DNA from: Bacillota bacterium
GTDB taxonomy: Bacteria; Bacillota; Clostridia; Acetivibrionales; DTU013
DNA: 7,301 bases
Direction of reading: 5' to 3'
Assembly (NCBI GenBank): GCA_023435925.1
Contig: JAEZLF010000158.1
Span: 1-7,301 of the forward strand
Both the position numbers and the translations under genes were made by a program. Below are positions 5,351 through 7,301 of the stretch, piece by piece. The notes beneath the pieces were generated by a model. That model was given only the letters and a program-made list of their open reading frames with translations, was not told where the DNA came from and ran no database searches. Within the stretch, counting starts at the first letter, position 1, and each line of letters begins with the position of its first letter.

Positions 5351-6886
5351 ATGAGTCATTTTTCATATTTCAAGCAGGTAGAGAAATGGGGTATTCAGGA
5401 GATCGTTTGCCAGGGATATTCCACAGGGAATCCTTATGTTGATTTTCACATAAAGGGCAGATTTCGCAGTAAGAATCAGAGTATGACCGTAGATGGATTT
5501 TATGATGGAAACGGAATATATAAAGTACGCTTTATGCCTTCCTTTGAAGAAGACTACAACTTTGAAATTACGGGTAATTTCTCAGACGAAACATATTCCG
5601 GCAGCTTTACTGTTACCCAGGCTGCCATAAACAACCATGGTCCTGTCCGGACTGCAAATACTTACCATTTTGCATATGAAGATGGTACGCCCTATTACCC
5701 TGTTGGAACCACATGCTATGTTTGGCAGCTGCAGCCTGATAACATACAGAAATCGACATTGAATACGTTGAGAAACAACGCTTTTAATAAAATCAGGTTT
5801 TGTATATTTCCAAAGCATTATGATTATAACTTTAAGGAACCGATTTTATATCCATATGTCGGAACACCCTGTGACAGTTCCAAAATAACAAAAGAAAATT
5901 TTGCAGAGTATTATTCGAACTTTGAAGGAAATAATTGGGACTTCAAGAGGTTCAATACTGAATATTTCAGTCATGTAGAAGATTGCATCTGCAAATTAGG
6001 CGATTTATCCATAGAGGCCGATTTGATACTGATGCACCCGTATGATAGGTGGGGCTTTAGCTCAATGGATAAAGAATCCGATGAACTGTACCTTAGGTAT
6101 ATTGTTGCAAGATTTGCTGCGTTTCGTAATGTATGGTGGTCTTTAGCCAATGAATACGATCTCATGCCGCAAAAATCGCTGGAAGATTGGGAGAGATTTG
6201 CGAAAATAATTTGTGAGTGTGATCCATACTCACATTTGCGATCGATCCATAATTGCAGGCCATTCTATAATTATATGAAGCCCTGGGTTACTCATTGCTG
6301 CATTCAAAGGCAGGACCTGTACAAGTCGGCTGAATTTGTGACCGAATGGAGAGAACGTTATAAAAAGCCGATTGTTCTCGATGAAGTTGCATACGAGGGT
6401 AATATCCAACATGGGTGGGGTAATATAAGTGGTAAAGAACTGGTACGCAAGTTTTGGGAGGCGGCTTGCCGCGGAGGATATGCCGGGCACGGCGAAACGT
6501 ACCTGCACTCTGACGATATACTTTGGTGGTCACATGGCGGTGAGCTTCATGGAGAGAGTCCCGAACGGTTAAAATTTTTATATAAGATCATGTGTGAAAC
6601 ACCAGGCGTGGGATTGATGCCGACAGAATCGTCCTGGGATGAGGTCGCGGTAACAACAGAAGGCGGTGTTACGGGTGCGGGCAAAGTAAATGATTATTAT
6701 ATGTATTACTACAGCTTTATGAGGCCTTCGTTCAGGGATTTCTATCTGGATGATTACAGCAAACTTGACGTTGAGGTTATTGATACATGGGAGATGACCA
6801 TTGAGAAAAGAGGTATCTTCTGTGGGAAATTCAGGATTGATTTACCGGGGAAAGAGTATATGGCCATCAGAATCCGGAAAGTGTGA
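5351..6886 (+). CDS. Putative glycoside hydrolase, DUF5060-DUF4038 (GH140/apiosidase-like) with C-terminal beta domain
   Basis: This is a 511-residue protein. Residues ~8-92 look like a DUF5060 beta-sandwich (VDGFYDGNGIYKVRFMPSFE at 47-66, then EITGNFSD). Residues ~95-405 look like a DUF4038-type TIM barrel, starting YHFAYEDGTPYYPVGTTCYV. The final ~85 residues resemble the DUF5605-like beta domain often attached to these proteins. Candidate catalytic acids are E268 in WWSLANEYD (acid/base, following the usual Asn) and E345 in IVLDEVAYEG (nucleophile at a strand end). HPYDRWGF (229-236) fits a substrate-facing loop. There is no signal peptide or membrane segment, so it should act in the cytosol on imported oligosaccharides or glycosides; the sugar cannot be told. 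GGGGG (5340-5344) precedes the ATG by 6 nt. The LacI-type gene 49 nt downstream suggests a regulated sugar operon. The family call rests on my recognition of motifs. Confidence 0.8.
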   Translation: MSHFSYFKQVEKWGIQEIVCQGYSTGNPYVDFHIKGRFRSKNQSMTVDGFYDGNGIYKVRFMPSFEEDYNFEITGNFSDETYSGSFTVTQAAINNHGPVRTANTYHFAYEDGTPYYPVGTTCYVWQLQPDNIQKSTLNTLRNNAFNKIRFCIFPKHYDYNFKEPILYPYVGTPCDSSKITKENFAEYYSNFEGNNWDFKRFNTEYFSHVEDCICKLGDLSIEADLILMHPYDRWGFSSMDKESDELYLRYIVARFAAFRNVWWSLANEYDLMPQKSLEDWERFAKIICECDPYSHLRSIHNCRPFYNYMKPWVTHCCIQRQDLYKSAEFVTEWRERYKKPIVLDEVAYEGNIQHGWGNISGKELVRKFWEAACRGGYAGHGETYLHSDDILWWSHGGELHGESPERLKFLYKIMCETPGVGLMPTESSWDEVAVTTEGGVTGAGKVNDYYMYYYSFMRPSFRDFYLDDYSKLDVEVIDTWEMTIEKRGIFCGKFRIDLPGKEYMAIRIRKV

Positions 6887-6935
6887 AGCAATCCGAATGG
6901 TAAGTATTATGGTACAGAGGGAGGAGGGAAAGAAA

Positions 6936-7301
6936 TTGAAAACAGGGATAAAGCAGATCAGTACTATAACGGGTTTTTCAGCAGCTACTGTATCCAATGC
7001 ACTAAATCAAAAAAGGGGAGTCAGCCGGAGCACTTCCGAAGAAATTTTTCGTGTAGCACGGGAAATAGGGTACCTGAACTCCAATACGGTCAGGAAAATC
7101 AAACTGGTAATCTATAAGAAAAATGGGCTCATCATAGATGACACACCGTTTTTCACGCTGCTGATAAATGGTATAGAACAGGAGTGCAGAGCATCAGGCT
7201 ATGAAATGTTGATCAGCAATCTGGACTCAAGAGATCCGGATTACAGGGATCAAGCAAAACAAATGATTATCGAACCTGATACCGCCATAATACTTCTGGG
7301 A
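6936..7301 (+). CDS. LacI-family transcriptional regulator, N-terminal part (runs off window)
   Basis: There are 122 visible residues with no stop before the window end. Residues ~4-24 form a LacI-type helix-turn-helix (IKQISTITGFSAATVSNALN), followed by SRSTSEEIFRVAREIGYLNS (30-49), the rest of the DNA-binding headpiece. From I55 the periplasmic-binding-protein-like effector domain begins: IKLVIYKKNG, then DDTPFFTLLINGIEQECRAS and GYEMLISNLDS. The stretch joining headpiece and core (NSNTVRK, 48-54) is much shorter than in LacI or CcpA and lacks the usual hinge helix with its Leu lever. The TTG start at 6936 is chosen because GGAGGAGGG (6920-6928) lies 7 nt upstream. In-frame ATGs at 6897 and 6909 would add 13 or 9 residues but lack a comparable site. 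It probably controls the preceding hydrolase and further sugar genes beyond the edge. Confidence 0.88.
   Translation, partial: MKTGIKQISTITGFSAATVSNALNQKRGVSRSTSEEIFRVAREIGYLNSNTVRKIKLVIYKKNGLIIDDTPFFTLLINGIEQECRASGYEMLISNLDSRDPDYRDQAKQMIIEPDTAIILLG

Overview
The window reads as low-to-moderate GC Firmicutes DNA, most likely a gut-type clostridium (Lachnospiraceae or a relative). The reasons are the purine-rich Shine-Dalgarno sequences, sigma-A-type promoters with AT-rich spacers, a transketolase split into two genes, an FMN riboswitch ahead of a lone ribU, a YitT-family membrane protein, and a cytosolic DUF4038-type glycosidase beside a LacI-type regulator. All genes lie on the + strand. The taxonomic call is inference from gene content, not from any marker gene.

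Layout: (1) 1-883, the C-terminal part of an FtsX/MacB-like ABC transporter permease that enters from the left. (2) 884-1136, a spacer with a GC-rich hairpin, a striking 13-bp AT-rich inverted repeat, and an extended -10 promoter. (3) 1137-2036, a YitT-family membrane protein. (4) 2091-3943, a promoter followed by the two transketolase half-genes, coupled with a 1-nt gap. (5) 3955-4748, a complete riboflavin-uptake unit: promoter, FMN riboswitch, intrinsic terminator, then ribU. (6) 4749-5350, about 600 nt without a convincing gene. It holds a terminator-like hairpin, a second copy of the palindromic promoter element seen before the YitT gene, a perfect AT-only inverted repeat, an orphan 37-codon reading frame, and a promoter overlapped by a LacI-like operator. 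(7) 5351-6886, a 511-residue DUF5060/DUF4038-type putative glycoside hydrolase, followed by (8) a LacI-family regulator that runs off the right edge (6936-7301).

Functionally these are several short independent transcription units. The transketolase pair serves the non-oxidative pentose phosphate pathway. RibU is the substrate-binding subunit of an ECF riboflavin transporter, controlled by FMN through transcription attenuation. The last two genes look like the start of a carbohydrate-utilisation locus in which the LacI regulator would act on the operator-like palindrome upstream of the hydrolase. No new defence, mobile or RNA-guided system is visible. The least explained material is non-coding: the repeated palindrome-plus-promoter element (1049-1100 and 4894-4944) and the AT-rich structures of the 4.75-5.35 kb gap.
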